64,000 nucleotides of DNA from Alphaproteobacteria bacterium (GCA_017308375.1 JAFKEW010000051.1:22008-86007); one strand, 5' to 3'. Counted from the stretch's first letter, positions 1 to 8,762 are shown. The notes: a model not told the origin generated them from the sequence alone. Numbers and translations are program-made.

Positions 1-104
1 AGATATTCGATCAGTTCAAGATCGCGCTGGATGCACAGCGTCGGGTCCTCATGGACCGGGTGAAAGGGCGCCAGAAAAATCCCATTCCGCAATTTGAGGC
101 TCAT
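1..104 (-). CDS. LLM-class flavin-dependent oxidoreductase, N-terminal fragment
   Basis: Only the first 34 codons lie in the window and the rest runs off the left edge. The visible protein begins MSLKLRNGIFLAPFHPVHED and continues with a segment ending RDLELIEYL. This is the typical first strand and helix of luciferase-like (LLM) monooxygenases, which use reduced flavin and O2 to oxidise small organic substrates. The ATG at 104 is preceded by GGAAGGA at suitable spacing. It lies 67 bp downstream of the amidase ending at 172 on the same strand, so it is probably the third gene of an amidase-amidase-monooxygenase operon. The family call is firm, the substrate unknown. Confidence 0.75.
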   Translation of the reverse strand, partial: MSLKLRNGIFLAPFHPVHEDPTLCIQRDLELIEY

Positions 105-171
105 CGTATTTCCTTCCCGAATATACTTTCTCCTGTTTATGACATATTGTCAGACACCTGTCCTGCGGCAT

Positions 172-1605
172 TTAAAGGGCGGGTGACGGAAAGGGGCCAA
201 GCCCGTCTTCCACCGCCGCGCCGAAATCGAACAACCGGTCTTCGCCCTGCCACGGCCCCACGATCTGGATGCCGATGGGCAGGCCTTCCGCCGTGCGCCC
301 GGCCGGCACAGCCAACGCCGGAGCGTGCAGCGAGGTGGCGAGCGCGATCCAGTTCAGCATCTGCATGTAAGGGGCGGATTTGCCGTCGACCGTGATGCTG
401 CGCGCATTCATCGGGTTCGAATGGTCATGCGGAAAAGCCGGGACCGGCGTGATCGGCATGATGATCGCATCGTAATCGCGGAAGAATTCCGCCAGCCTGT
501 CCTTCTGCTGCTGGCGCAGACGTTGCGCGGCCAGAATTTCGGCGTCACTCGCCATGACCCTGAGGCGGTAGCGCGCCTGCCCCGTTGGATCGCGGCCGTC
601 GCGCACGGCGGCCAGATCGGCTTCGCGCGTGGCTGCCATGCTCTGGCGCAGGTTTTCGGGAAAGCCGCCACCAATGATCGGCGTCAGAAGATCGAGATAG
701 GTCTCCATCATCTCCGCCATCGCAAGGGCGGGTTTGGTGCGTTCCACATGTGCACCGGCCTTTTCCAGTGCGCGGCCTGCATCGCTCACGCTTTGCCTGA
801 CCGCCGCCGCCAGGGGCCAGCCATCTTCTTCGTCCCACAAGGCCACGTGCGCGCCCTTCACATCGCGGCGCGGCTTTTCCGGCGTGCCGTTCAATACAGA
901 CCACAACAACTTCAGATCGTCCGTATTGCGCGCCATCGGGCCGCCGACACCGAGGTCGAGTTCGGCGTCGATGCCGGGCGGCGGTGGCACATGCCCCTTC
1001 ATCGGCAATGCGCCCCAGGTGGGTTTCAGTGAGCAGACGCCGCAGAAATTGGCCGGATGCCGCAAGGAACCGCCGATGTCGGAGCCGATTTCGAGCGGTG
1101 TGATCCCGGTGGCCAATGCCGCGGCTGCCCCGCCGGAGGAGCCGCCCGGTGTGCGCGAAAGATCGAAGGGGTTGTTGGTGGTGCCGTAGATCGCGTTGTA
1201 GCTTTGGAAATCGCCCAGCATCAGCGGCACATTGGTTTTGCCCCAGATGACGGCACCCGCTTTGCGCACCCGCGCCACCAGTTCGGCATCGGCACAATCC
1301 TTGGTGCGATTGGCGAATGCGGGCGCACCGGCCGTGGCCGACATGTTCTCCACATCGTAACCATCCTTGATGGTCATCGGAATACCGGCCAACGGGCCGA
1401 GTGTTGCACCCTTTGCGCGCGCTTCGTCGATCGCCGCGGCATCTTTCCTGGCGCGCTCACGATCGGTTGCGACGACCGCATTCAGTTGCGCGTGCAGGGC
1501 GTCATTGCGGGCCATGTGCGCGTCCAGAAGATCGCGCGCCGATATGCGCTTTTCCGCAAGCGCCTTTTCCATGTCGCGCGCCGAAAGTTCTGTCGGTGAT
1601 GTCAT
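172..1605 (-). CDS. Amidase signature family protein (copy A)
   Basis: A 477-residue hydrolase of the amidase signature family, which cleaves C-N amide bonds in the cytoplasm. The Ser-cisSer-Lys triad is visible as Lys80 (PMTIKDG), Ser156 (GGSSGG) and Ser180 (GSDIGGSLRHPA). The spacings of 76 and 24 residues are those of peptide amidase-type enzymes. The start has GGGAGG 6-7 nt upstream. The next gene upstream (1630-3063) encodes a close paralogue of the same length, 24 bp away, so the two are a tandem duplication in one operon. The enzyme could act on aliphatic, aryl or peptide amides; substrate cannot be read from sequence. It is not GatA, because no gatB/gatC lies nearby. Confidence 0.9.
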   Translation of the reverse strand: MTSPTELSARDMEKALAEKRISARDLLDAHMARNDALHAQLNAVVATDRERARKDAAAIDEARAKGATLGPLAGIPMTIKDGYDVENMSATAGAPAFANRTKDCADAELVARVRKAGAVIWGKTNVPLMLGDFQSYNAIYGTTNNPFDLSRTPGGSSGGAAAALATGITPLEIGSDIGGSLRHPANFCGVCSLKPTWGALPMKGHVPPPPGIDAELDLGVGGPMARNTDDLKLLWSVLNGTPEKPRRDVKGAHVALWDEEDGWPLAAAVRQSVSDAGRALEKAGAHVERTKPALAMAEMMETYLDLLTPIIGGGFPENLRQSMAATREADLAAVRDGRDPTGQARYRLRVMASDAEILAAQRLRQQQKDRLAEFFRDYDAIIMPITPVPAFPHDHSNPMNARSITVDGKSAPYMQMLNWIALATSLHAPALAVPAGRTAEGLPIGIQIVGPWQGEDRLFDFGAAVEDGLGPFPSPAL

Positions 1606-1629
1606 TGTTATCCTCCCGATCGGGCAAGT

Positions 1630-3063
1630 TCAGAGTGCCGGTTTCGTGAACCCGCCCAGGGTTTCTTCCAGTGCGGCTGCGAAATCGAACAGACGGTCTT
1701 CGCCGTTCCATGTGCCAACCAGTTGCACACCGACCGGCAGACCATCACCCGTGCGCCCGGCCGGAACGGCGATTGCCGGCGCATGCAGGAAGGTCGCCAG
1801 CGAAATCCAGTTGACCATGGTCAGGAAGGGCCATGTCCTGCCTTCGATTTCGATGTGGCGGTCCATGAAGCTTTCGCTTTGGCTGTGCCTGAAGGCTGGC
1901 ACGGGCGTGATCGGCATCAGAATGGCGTCGAACCCGCTGGCGTAGAACGCGGTCAATTGTTCCTTCATCCGGTGGCGCGCGACCAATGTGCGGGTGACGT
2001 CGCGGTAAAGCGCCGTCGCCGACAGGCGATAGCTGGCTGCCGATGTCCAATCGGGATGCTCCGCGAATGCGCGCTTGTCGGCCTCCGCCCCCGCCAGGAA
2101 TTCCGCGAACGCGGCATCCGGCAGATTTGCGCTCATCTCCGCACCGATGCGCACCATGTAATTCCGCATCATCTCTTCGCCGTCGATGGCGGGCTTGGCC
2201 TCCACCACCTCCACCCCGCAATCGCCAAGCGCCTTTGCCACGCGCACGGTTGCGGCTTTCACTTCGGCGCTGAGCGGCCAGTTCGGCTCCGCATTCCACA
2301 GCGCCACACGCGCCCCTTTCACATCGCGACGGGGACGGGCCGCGCTGTCGTGCAGCACGCCGTAAAGAAGGCGCAAGTCTTCGGCATTGCGCGCCATCGG
2401 GCCCACCACATTCAGATCGGGCTCGAACCAGTTATCCGGCAAGGGCGGGATGTGGCCCGCTTGCGGCAGGGCGTTCCAGGTCGGCTTCAGCGAGTAGACG
2501 CCGCAGTAATTGGCAGGATGGCGCAGCGATCCGCCGATATCGGAGCCGATTTCCAGTGGCGTGATGCCCGCGGCCAAAGCCGTTGCACTGCCGCCGGAAG
2601 AACCGCCCGGCGTGCGTGTCACGTCATAAGGATTGTTGGTGGTGCCATAAATCTCGTTGAAGGATTGCAGATCGCCCAGCATCAGCGGCACATTGGTTTT
2701 GCCCCAGATCACCGCACCGGCTTTTCGCGCGCGGGCGACCACGGCTGCATCGGGGCAGGTTTTGGCCCGGCCCACCAAAGCCGGGTTGCCGCAAACGGCC
2801 GGCATGTTCTCCACATCGAAGCCATCCTTGATGGTCATCGGAATGCCGGCAAGCGGGCCGAGCGGCTTGCCCCGGGCGCGGGCATCGTCGATCGCCTGTG
2901 CATCCTTCTTCGCGCGCGCAATATCCGTTTCGATGACGGCATTCAGCTTTGTGTGCAGGCCATCGTTTCGTGCGAGATGCGCATCCAGAAGTTCGCGCGC
3001 GGAAATGTCTTTTGCTGCCAGTGCGCGCAGCATCTCGCGGGCAGTGGCGTAGGTATCGGCCAT
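1630..3063 (-). CDS. Amidase signature family protein (copy B)
   Basis: Paralogue of the 172-1605 amidase, with identical blocks around Lys79 (IPMTIKDG), Ser155 (RTPGGSSGG) and Ser179 (GSDIGGSLRHPAN). By eye the N-terminal halves are roughly two-thirds identical. An open frame extends upstream to 3174, but the ATG at 3063 has AAAGG 7 nt upstream and gives exactly 477 residues like copy A; a second ATG directly before it (3066) is also possible. It is first in the leftward operon and is transcribed away from the alcohol dehydrogenase at 3144, so promoters for both should lie in 3064-3143. Confidence 0.9.
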   Translation of the reverse strand: MADTYATAREMLRALAAKDISARELLDAHLARNDGLHTKLNAVIETDIARAKKDAQAIDDARARGKPLGPLAGIPMTIKDGFDVENMPAVCGNPALVGRAKTCPDAAVVARARKAGAVIWGKTNVPLMLGDLQSFNEIYGTTNNPYDVTRTPGGSSGGSATALAAGITPLEIGSDIGGSLRHPANYCGVYSLKPTWNALPQAGHIPPLPDNWFEPDLNVVGPMARNAEDLRLLYGVLHDSAARPRRDVKGARVALWNAEPNWPLSAEVKAATVRVAKALGDCGVEVVEAKPAIDGEEMMRNYMVRIGAEMSANLPDAAFAEFLAGAEADKRAFAEHPDWTSAASYRLSATALYRDVTRTLVARHRMKEQLTAFYASGFDAILMPITPVPAFRHSQSESFMDRHIEIEGRTWPFLTMVNWISLATFLHAPAIAVPAGRTGDGLPVGVQLVGTWNGEDRLFDFAAALEETLGGFTKPAL

Positions 3064-3143
3064 CATCGATCCTTTATCTGTTCCGGTTTTGCGAAGGGTG
3101 ACATACTGCCAGTACGAAAATTGAATGAGAAGGTGAGGAAACC

Positions 3144-4172
3144 ATGCGCGCCGCCGTTTTTCGGGAAATGTCAAAACCCCTGGTGGTCGAAACGCTCGCG
3201 GACCCGGTTCCCGGACCGCACGATCTGATTTTGAAGGTCAGGAATTGCGGTATCTGCGGCTCCGACCTGCATATGACCGAGCCGACATCGATCATGCCGC
3301 TGGCACTGGGATCGGTGATGGGACATGAATTCGCCGGCGAGGTGATGGAGGTTGGAAGTGCTGTGCGTCATCTGTGGAAAACGGGTGACCGGGTGGCGGG
3401 CTTTCCCTTTATCTGCTGTGGCGACCATAGTCCCTGTCTCAATTTCACCTTCGGTCAGACCACCTGTGCGAAGGGCGTTGGCGTCGGCCTTGGCGCCAGC
3501 CACGGCGCTTATGCCGAATATGTCCGCATCGGCTCATCGGGCGGTTACCGTTTGCCGGACTCCGTGTCGTTCCGTGAAGGCGCGATGGTGGAGCCGCTGG
3601 CGGTCGGGCTTCATGCCGTCGATATGGCGAAGATGCCGCGCGGCGCCACCGTGCTGGTGATCGGGGCCGGGCCGGTCGGGCTTGCCGTGATGCTGTGGGC
3701 GAAATTCCTCGGTGCACGCCATGTGATCGTCAGCGAGAAAGCGCAGATCCGGCGCGAAATGGCCGGCCGTTTCGGTGCCACCGATGCGATCGATCCGGCG
3801 CAACCTTTGACCCCGCAGGTGGAGAAAATCGCGGGCCGCGGACCAGATGTGATTTTCGAATGCGTCGGCGCGCCCGGGCTTCTCGGCGGGGCCATGGCCG
3901 ATGCGCCGCGTGGTGCGCGCATCGTGATCGCCGGTGTCTGCCAGCAGCCCGATACGATCATGCCGTTGATGGGCATCGTGAAAGAGCTGGAGCTGCAATT
4001 CGTCCTCGGTTACCGCCCGGCCGATTTCGATTATGTGATCTCGATGATCGCGTCCGACCGGATCGATGTGGAAAAGATGGTCACCGATATCGTCGATCTC
4101 GACCAGTTGCCATCTGCGTTCGAGGCACTGCGCAAACCGTCTCACCAATGCAAGGTGATGCTGGAAAATTAG
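3144..4172 (+). CDS. Zinc-binding medium-chain alcohol dehydrogenase family protein
   Basis: A 342-residue medium-chain dehydrogenase/reductase resembling threonine/sorbitol dehydrogenases. It carries the catalytic zinc motif NCGICGSD (Cys38), the His61-Glu62 pair in GHEFAGEV, and the nucleotide-binding GAGPVG near residue 175. The structural-zinc lobe is atypical: the region after FPFICCG has scattered cysteines (CCGDHSPC, TTC) rather than the usual CxxCxxCx7C. The second zinc may therefore be absent or bound differently. GAGG precedes the ATG. It is divergent from the amidase operon and ends at a strong bidirectional terminator (4184-4217). It oxidises or reduces an unidentified alcohol/ketone. 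Confidence 0.85.
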   Translation: MRAAVFREMSKPLVVETLADPVPGPHDLILKVRNCGICGSDLHMTEPTSIMPLALGSVMGHEFAGEVMEVGSAVRHLWKTGDRVAGFPFICCGDHSPCLNFTFGQTTCAKGVGVGLGASHGAYAEYVRIGSSGGYRLPDSVSFREGAMVEPLAVGLHAVDMAKMPRGATVLVIGAGPVGLAVMLWAKFLGARHVIVSEKAQIRREMAGRFGATDAIDPAQPLTPQVEKIAGRGPDVIFECVGAPGLLGGAMADAPRGARIVIAGVCQQPDTIMPLMGIVKELELQFVLGYRPADFDYVISMIASDRIDVEKMVTDIVDLDQLPSAFEALRKPSHQCKVMLEN

Positions 4173-4183
4173 GCTGTCTGGAA

Positions 4184-4217
4184 AAACAGGATCCGGCGTT
4201 TCCACCGGATCCTGTTT
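4184..4217. terminator. Bidirectional intrinsic terminator
   Basis: A perfect 13-bp inverted repeat (4184-4196 with 4205-4217, core AACAGGATCCGG) encloses an 8-nt loop. It lies between the convergent alcohol dehydrogenase and GST genes. A-rich sequence on one side and T-rich on the other allow termination in both directions. Confidence 0.8.
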
Positions 4218-4239
4218 CCATTCGATCTGCCGGTGTGGC

Positions 4240-5163
4240 TCAGGTTCTGACCACGTTGAAGCCCGCGCGGGGGAAATGCACCACCACTTCGCCGACCTGT
4301 TTGTCGGTGCGGCGGATGGCGATTTCGTGCCGGTCTGCGAACATCACATCGCCTGCAATTGGGTCGCGCCCATAATCGTCCGCTGAAACGGCGACCGCCG
4401 TGCCGGGCTTCAGGCCGGTTGGATCGTTCGGATCGGCCTTTGCCTTCGCTTCCGATGTCGCCGCGGCGGCAATGGCCAGGGCATCTCTGGCTGCCATCTC
4501 TGTGTGCTTGCCGTGGCGGAAGGCGCTGACGCGATCGTACCAGGCCGTCACCGCCGGAAATTCCGCCAGGATTTTGGCGAGGATGTGCGGCACCGCGCTT
4601 TTCAGGAACCAGAAATTCATGTGCGCCTGCAGATCGTCCATGCTGACCGCATTGCCGCGAACAAAGGCGCGGCCATCGGCAAGCTGATCGGCAACGAAAG
4701 CGGTGTGGGCGCGGAACTGGTCATAAGCGAACGGTGCATTGGCCTTCAGCGCTTCGGTCGAGAAAGTACCGCCCGACATGGCCGCGCGGTCTTTCCGGAA
4801 GCTCTCCGGCACGCTGTCGCCGATTTCGCCGAAGACGACGCCAACCGTCGCCATGAAGAAAATGCGGTCGCACCAGAAGCCGAGGCCGAAGGGCAGGCCC
4901 GCATCGCGGTCAAACAGGGGCGGCGTGGGAAAACGCCGTTCCAGTTCGCGAATGATGATCTGCGTATCGCAGTAGATATCCGCGCCGATCTGCATCACCG
5001 GGGTTTTGCGATAGCCGCCGGTCAGCGGCAACAGATCGGGTTTCGGCATCATGTTGGGAATCTCGACCGATTTCCATGCAATGTCCTTGATGCCGAATAC
5101 CAGCCGCACTTTTTCGGAGAAAGGCGAAGTCCAGTAGTGATGAAAGATGATCTCGTGTGCCAT
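4240..5163 (-). CDS. Glutathione S-transferase family protein with C-terminal extension
   Basis: A 307-residue GST-fold protein. The thioredoxin-like N-domain (about 1-80) has the motif HHYWTSPFSEKVRLV with a Ser near the usual catalytic position and GYRKTPVMQIGADIYCDTQ with a Pro at the cis-Pro site. The helical domain spans about 90-230. Beyond it lies a further ~65-residue tail (about 240-307) that is not part of a standard ~210-residue GST and ends in beta-like sequence (GEVVVHFPRAGFNVVRT). It is the third gene of the MBL-GST-GST operon, 4 bp after the previous stop. Likely role: glutathione conjugation or thiol-dependent cleavage of a catabolic intermediate. Substrate unknown. Confidence 0.85.
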   Translation of the reverse strand: MAHEIIFHHYWTSPFSEKVRLVFGIKDIAWKSVEIPNMMPKPDLLPLTGGYRKTPVMQIGADIYCDTQIIIRELERRFPTPPLFDRDAGLPFGLGFWCDRIFFMATVGVVFGEIGDSVPESFRKDRAAMSGGTFSTEALKANAPFAYDQFRAHTAFVADQLADGRAFVRGNAVSMDDLQAHMNFWFLKSAVPHILAKILAEFPAVTAWYDRVSAFRHGKHTEMAARDALAIAAAATSEAKAKADPNDPTGLKPGTAVAVSADDYGRDPIAGDVMFADRHEIAIRRTDKQVGEVVVHFPRAGFNVVRT

Positions 5164-5167
5164 GGGT

Positions 5168-5956
5168 TCAGCTCAATTCATTGGAGAAGCGGATATTGTC
5201 GTGCTTCAGACCTTCCAGCACCACGTCGACACCGCCGGAACGGATCATCCATTCGAGGCGGTGATCGCGGTATTCGCGCTTGAAGACACCGCTTTTCACC
5301 GCGTCGTTCACATTTTCCATACCGGAAATGGAATCGGCCGCGGCTTGTGCGGCCTTGGCGACGGACGGTCTTGCATTCACCCGGTCGATCCAGTGACCGA
5401 GTGCTGATTTCGGGTCGGGCCCAACGCCCAATCCGCGCGCGCCGTTCAGATAAGGGATCACCGAAAGGTCTGCCCAGCCGAAGCGGGGACCGTTGAACCA
5501 TTCCGCATCGCCCAGTTGCCGTGTCAGCCAGGCATAGATGCCACGTGCCTGTGCGGCGGCGCGCGCCTCGATCGCGCGGGCGCGTTCACCTTCCGCACGT
5601 TTGAACCAGCGGATTTCGCCCAGGCCCCAATTGATCGGCTCGAACGTGCTGTCCATCACCTCCTCGATGGTGCGGGCACGGGCCCGTGCCGCGGCGCCAT
5701 CGGGCAGCATCGGCGGGGCGGGCCATCTGTCCTCGATATATTCGAGGATGATGGTGGAATCGAAAAGCTGTGTGTCGCCATCGATCAGAGCGGGAACTTC
5801 GCCGCGCGGATTGGCCTTCAGAAACTCCGTATCCGCCTGGCCGGAGCCGATGGCGACGGGCATCTTGGTCGCGTAGGGAATGTTTTTTTCATCCAATGCG
5901 ATTTTCACCTTCTGCGCATAAGGCGAGAGCGGGTGCTCATAAACGATCACTGTCAT
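5168..5956 (-). CDS. Glutathione S-transferase family protein
   Basis: A 262-residue GST. The N-terminal motif YEHPLSPYAQKVKIALDEK is followed by NPRGEVPALIDGDTQLFDSTIILEYIED, the glutathione-binding cis-Pro and Asp-Ser elements. The helical C-domain follows. The start at 5956 is chosen because its ATG overlaps the TGA of the upstream metallo-hydrolase (ATGA) and has GGAAGGA 7 nt upstream; an in-frame extension to 5986 is less likely. It shares an operon with another GST and an MBL-fold hydrolase, a pairing that suggests glutathione-dependent turnover of a thioester or haloorganic substrate (inference). Confidence 0.88.
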   Translation of the reverse strand: MTVIVYEHPLSPYAQKVKIALDEKNIPYATKMPVAIGSGQADTEFLKANPRGEVPALIDGDTQLFDSTIILEYIEDRWPAPPMLPDGAAARARARTIEEVMDSTFEPINWGLGEIRWFKRAEGERARAIEARAAAQARGIYAWLTRQLGDAEWFNGPRFGWADLSVIPYLNGARGLGVGPDPKSALGHWIDRVNARPSVAKAAQAAADSISGMENVNDAVKSGVFKREYRDHRLEWMIRSGGVDVVLEGLKHDNIRFSNELS

Positions 5957-6909
5957 TTTCGGTCCTTCCATAGTTGCGCCATCCATCCGAACAGGGTTGC
6001 GGTGTCTGCCGGTGCGCTCTCGTCGCCGAACTCGCGAAAGAGCGTCGCCACATTCACCGCGATGCGTTCCGCATCGCCCCAGCCGGTGTAATCGTCGAGC
6101 GCGATGGAACGGGCAGATTCCAGCGCGCCAAGGCCTGCGTCGTGGCGCTTTTTCGCCTCGTCGCGGATGTAAACGAGATAGGCGCGCACCCGTGCGACGC
6201 CTTGCAGATCGGTGACCGGGCCGTGGCCCGGCACCACGATTTCCGGATTGAGTTGAACAATCGCATCGCAGGCCGCGATCCAGTTGCCGACGGGGCCGGC
6301 CCAGATGATCGGATGGCCGTCGATGAACAGGATGTCGCCGGTGAACACGGTGCGGTCGGCCGCGACATGGGCAATGGCATCGCCGCCGGTGTGGGCGGGG
6401 CCGACTTCGATCAGATCGACCTGTTTTCGTCCCACGGTCCGCGACAGCGTGCCGGTGAATACGGTGTCCGGCTTTTTGGGCGCGGCATTGGCGAAGTCAT
6501 AGCGGCCGAAGCAATGCACCAGATATTCGCCCGTGACGCCCAATTGCGGTGCCGCCGCCATCATCTGTTGCAGGCGTTCCGGCCCTTCATGCGCCATGGC
6601 GGCAGCGGCCTGTTCGCTGGCAATGATCTCGGCCCCTTCGACCAGCGCATTGCCGAACCAGTGATCGCCGTTCTGATGGGTGTTGAAGACGGTACGGATC
6701 TTCGCATCGCTGGCACGCCCGAACTCCGCCAGCATGGCGGCCGTGTGTGGCGCATCGAACAGCGTGTCGACCAGAAGGGCTTCGCCGCTGTCGGTGACGA
6801 GGCCGGCATTGGAAAGGCCCCAACCGCCGTCGGGCTGCAGATAGGCGAAACAACCATTCCCGAATTCGGCAATGCCGGGCGCATAACCTGCCTTGGGAAA
6901 TGTCAGCAT
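5953..6909 (-). CDS. MBL-fold metallo-hydrolase with variant zinc motif
   Basis: A 318-residue metallo-beta-lactamase-fold hydrolase. The first metal motif reads THQNGDHWFGN (His78, Asn80, Asp82, His83), so the second His of the canonical HxHxDH is Asn. Later ligands are visible as PAHTGGD, FTGDILF and VPGHGPV. The fold is secure, while the Asn substitution suggests altered metal occupancy. It is the first gene of a three-gene operon with two GSTs (ATGA overlap with the next) and is divergent from the dioxygenase at 7077. It may hydrolyse a lactone, thioester or similar intermediate; nothing fixes the substrate. Confidence 0.85.
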   Translation of the reverse strand: MLTFPKAGYAPGIAEFGNGCFAYLQPDGGWGLSNAGLVTDSGEALLVDTLFDAPHTAAMLAEFGRASDAKIRTVFNTHQNGDHWFGNALVEGAEIIASEQAAAAMAHEGPERLQQMMAAAPQLGVTGEYLVHCFGRYDFANAAPKKPDTVFTGTLSRTVGRKQVDLIEVGPAHTGGDAIAHVAADRTVFTGDILFIDGHPIIWAGPVGNWIAACDAIVQLNPEIVVPGHGPVTDLQGVARVRAYLVYIRDEAKKRHDAGLGALESARSIALDDYTGWGDAERIAVNVATLFREFGDESAPADTATLFGWMAQLWKDRK

Positions 6910-7048
6910 TATTCTGCCTCCCTGATCTTCGGACTGCCTGTCCGATGGGCGCCTTCAGGCCGCTCCGATTTTTGGAACTTGTTGCAATTTCGCGCGGATC
7001 ATGGCTCTGCGCAAGGCCGCTCTTTTCTGGCCGCTTCAAGCTGCTAGG

Positions 7049-7066
7049 CTCCCTCCACTCAGGGAG
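7049..7066 (+). promoter_or_regulatory. Hairpin covering the ribosome-binding site of the dioxygenase gene
   Basis: CTCCCT (7049-7054) can pair with AGGGAG (7061-7066) across a 6-nt loop. The 3' arm is the Shine-Dalgarno sequence of the gene starting at 7077, so folding would mask the ribosome-binding site. This could be translational control or simply a consequence of a strong GGGAGGG site. Confidence 0.35.
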
Positions 7067-7076
7067 GGTTCCAACG

Positions 7077-7934
7077 ATGACAAAACCGGCACTCAAGACA
7101 GAGGCGTTACCGTTCCAGCTTGAACCATTGACCCCGTCCATCGGCGCGGTGGTCGCCGGAATCGATCTTTCGCGGCAACCGGACGATGAAACGCTCAAAG
7201 GTCTCAGGGCTGCCCTTCTGGACCGGAAAGTCCTTTTCTTCCGCGATCAGGACATTACCACCGAACAGCATCTTGCCTTTGCGCGTGCGTTCGGTGCGCT
7301 GGAGGTGCACCCCTTTGCACCCCACAAGCCCGGTTACCCCGAAGTGCTGGCCATCACCCATGATGAGAACAGCCGCGGCCGGGAAAACGCCTGGCACAGC
7401 GACGTCACCTGGCGGCTGGAGCCCTCGCTCGGTTCGATCCTGCGTGCGCTTGAGGTGCCGCCGGTTGGCGGCGATACATTGTTTTCCGATATGTATGCCG
7501 CCTATGACGGGTTGCCGGACGAGGTCCGGGCGAAGATCGACGGGCGCACGGCTATTCATGACTTTGCCCATTTCCGCATCGGCTTGCGCAAGCAAGGCAA
7601 AAGCGAAGCCGAGATCGAGGAATTCAACAAAAAATATCCCCCGGCCGAACACCCCGTGGTCCGCACCCATCCCGAAACCGGGCGCAAGGGCCTCTACGTC
7701 AATGTCGCGTTCACACAGCATATCGTGGGGATGGACAAGACCGAATCCGATGCGCTGCTGAAATATCTCTATGCGCAGGCCGCGATCCCCGAATATCAGT
7801 GCCGCTTCCGCTGGCGGGCGAATTCCATCGCCTTCTGGGACAATCGCGCCTGCCAGCATTACGCGGCGTCGGATTACTGGCCCGCGGTGCGCCGCATGGA
7901 ACGGGTGACGATTATCGGCGACAGGCCATATTAA
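7077..7934 (+). CDS. TauD/TfdA-family Fe(II)/2-oxoglutarate dioxygenase
   Basis: A 285-residue non-haem iron dioxygenase that couples 2-oxoglutarate decarboxylation to hydroxylation of a substrate, often releasing sulfite or another leaving group. The iron triad is His107 and Asp109 (AWHSDVTW) plus His261 (FWDNRACQHYA). The conserved Arg that binds 2-oxoglutarate is near 272 (PAVRRMERV). The start at 7077 follows AGGGAGGG by about 9 nt; an upstream in-frame extension to 6900 lacks a site and is low quality. It is divergent from the MBL/GST operon and ends against the convergent SDR gene with no gap. Taurine, alkylsulfonate and aryloxyalkanoate substrates are all possible. Confidence 0.92.
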   Translation: MTKPALKTEALPFQLEPLTPSIGAVVAGIDLSRQPDDETLKGLRAALLDRKVLFFRDQDITTEQHLAFARAFGALEVHPFAPHKPGYPEVLAITHDENSRGRENAWHSDVTWRLEPSLGSILRALEVPPVGGDTLFSDMYAAYDGLPDEVRAKIDGRTAIHDFAHFRIGLRKQGKSEAEIEEFNKKYPPAEHPVVRTHPETGRKGLYVNVAFTQHIVGMDKTESDALLKYLYAQAAIPEYQCRFRWRANSIAFWDNRACQHYAASDYWPAVRRMERVTIIGDRPY

Positions 7935-8762
7935 TTATCGCCCTGTCAGGCCGCCATCGATCGCGATGGTCTGCCCGGTGATGTAGGCGGATTCGTCAGA
8001 GAGCAGGAACAGCGTGGCGTAAGCGGTTTCCCAGCCCGTGCCCTGCCGGCCCAATGGCACCGGCGTCGTGGCGCGGCCGGGTCGCCCGCGGCTGGCCAGC
8101 CGCCCGATGGAGGTATCCATCAAGCCCGGCGCCACGATATTGGCGCGGATGCCGCGGCGCGAACCTTCGAATGCGACATGGCGGCAAAGCCCGGCCAGGC
8201 CCGCCTTGGTGGCGTCATAGGCGGGAAGGCGGCTGCCCGCCGTCATGCCTGCGATGGAGGAGATGAAGACGATCGCCGCATTGTCGGACAATTTCGGCAA
8301 TGCGTATTTCACCCCCAGCATGTGGCTGGTCAGATTGACGGCCACCACTTTTTCCCAGCTTTCCAGCGTGGTGCCTTCGAGCCATGGCCCGCCCGCGCCA
8401 ACGCCGAGGTTCAGCACCAGCCCATCCAGATCGCCGAGACCAGAGACCGCTTCTTCGATCATGCGCTGGACCTGATCGTCTTTGGTTGCGTCCGCTTCGA
8501 TGGCGAAGGCATGGCCGTTTTCGCGTTCGATCAGCGAAACCGTTGCGGCCGCACTGGCCCCGTTGCGATCGGCCACGGCGACACCGGCGCCTTCGCGGGC
8601 GAACAGCACACTCATCGCCCGTCCATTGCCGATGGGCGTATCCGCCTCGCCAATGTCCATCTGGCCGCCACCCACCACAAGGATGCGGCGGCCCTTCAAC
8701 CGCCCGCGCGGGGGCGCCTTTCCTTGCGATTCCGGCGGCAGATAGGGTGTTGTGGCAGGCAT
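7935..8762 (-). CDS. SDR-family oxidoreductase
   Basis: A 275-residue short-chain dehydrogenase/reductase, NAD(P)-dependent. The Rossmann glycine motif is unusual: GGGQMDIGEADTPIGNGRA places a 9-10 residue insertion between the first glycines and IGNGRA. The catalytic residues are present: Ser in FISSIAG and Tyr/Lys in AYDATKAG. The C-terminus DGGLTGR is typical of the family. GAGGGG lies upstream of the chosen ATG (8762); the frame continues to 8792 without a better site. It is convergent with the dioxygenase and divergent from the HAD gene at 8842. It probably oxidises or reduces an intermediate of the same catabolic region. Confidence 0.88.
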   Translation of the reverse strand: MPATTPYLPPESQGKAPPRGRLKGRRILVVGGGQMDIGEADTPIGNGRAMSVLFAREGAGVAVADRNGASAAATVSLIERENGHAFAIEADATKDDQVQRMIEEAVSGLGDLDGLVLNLGVGAGGPWLEGTTLESWEKVVAVNLTSHMLGVKYALPKLSDNAAIVFISSIAGMTAGSRLPAYDATKAGLAGLCRHVAFEGSRRGIRANIVAPGLMDTSIGRLASRGRPGRATTPVPLGRQGTGWETAYATLFLLSDESAYITGQTIAIDGGLTGR

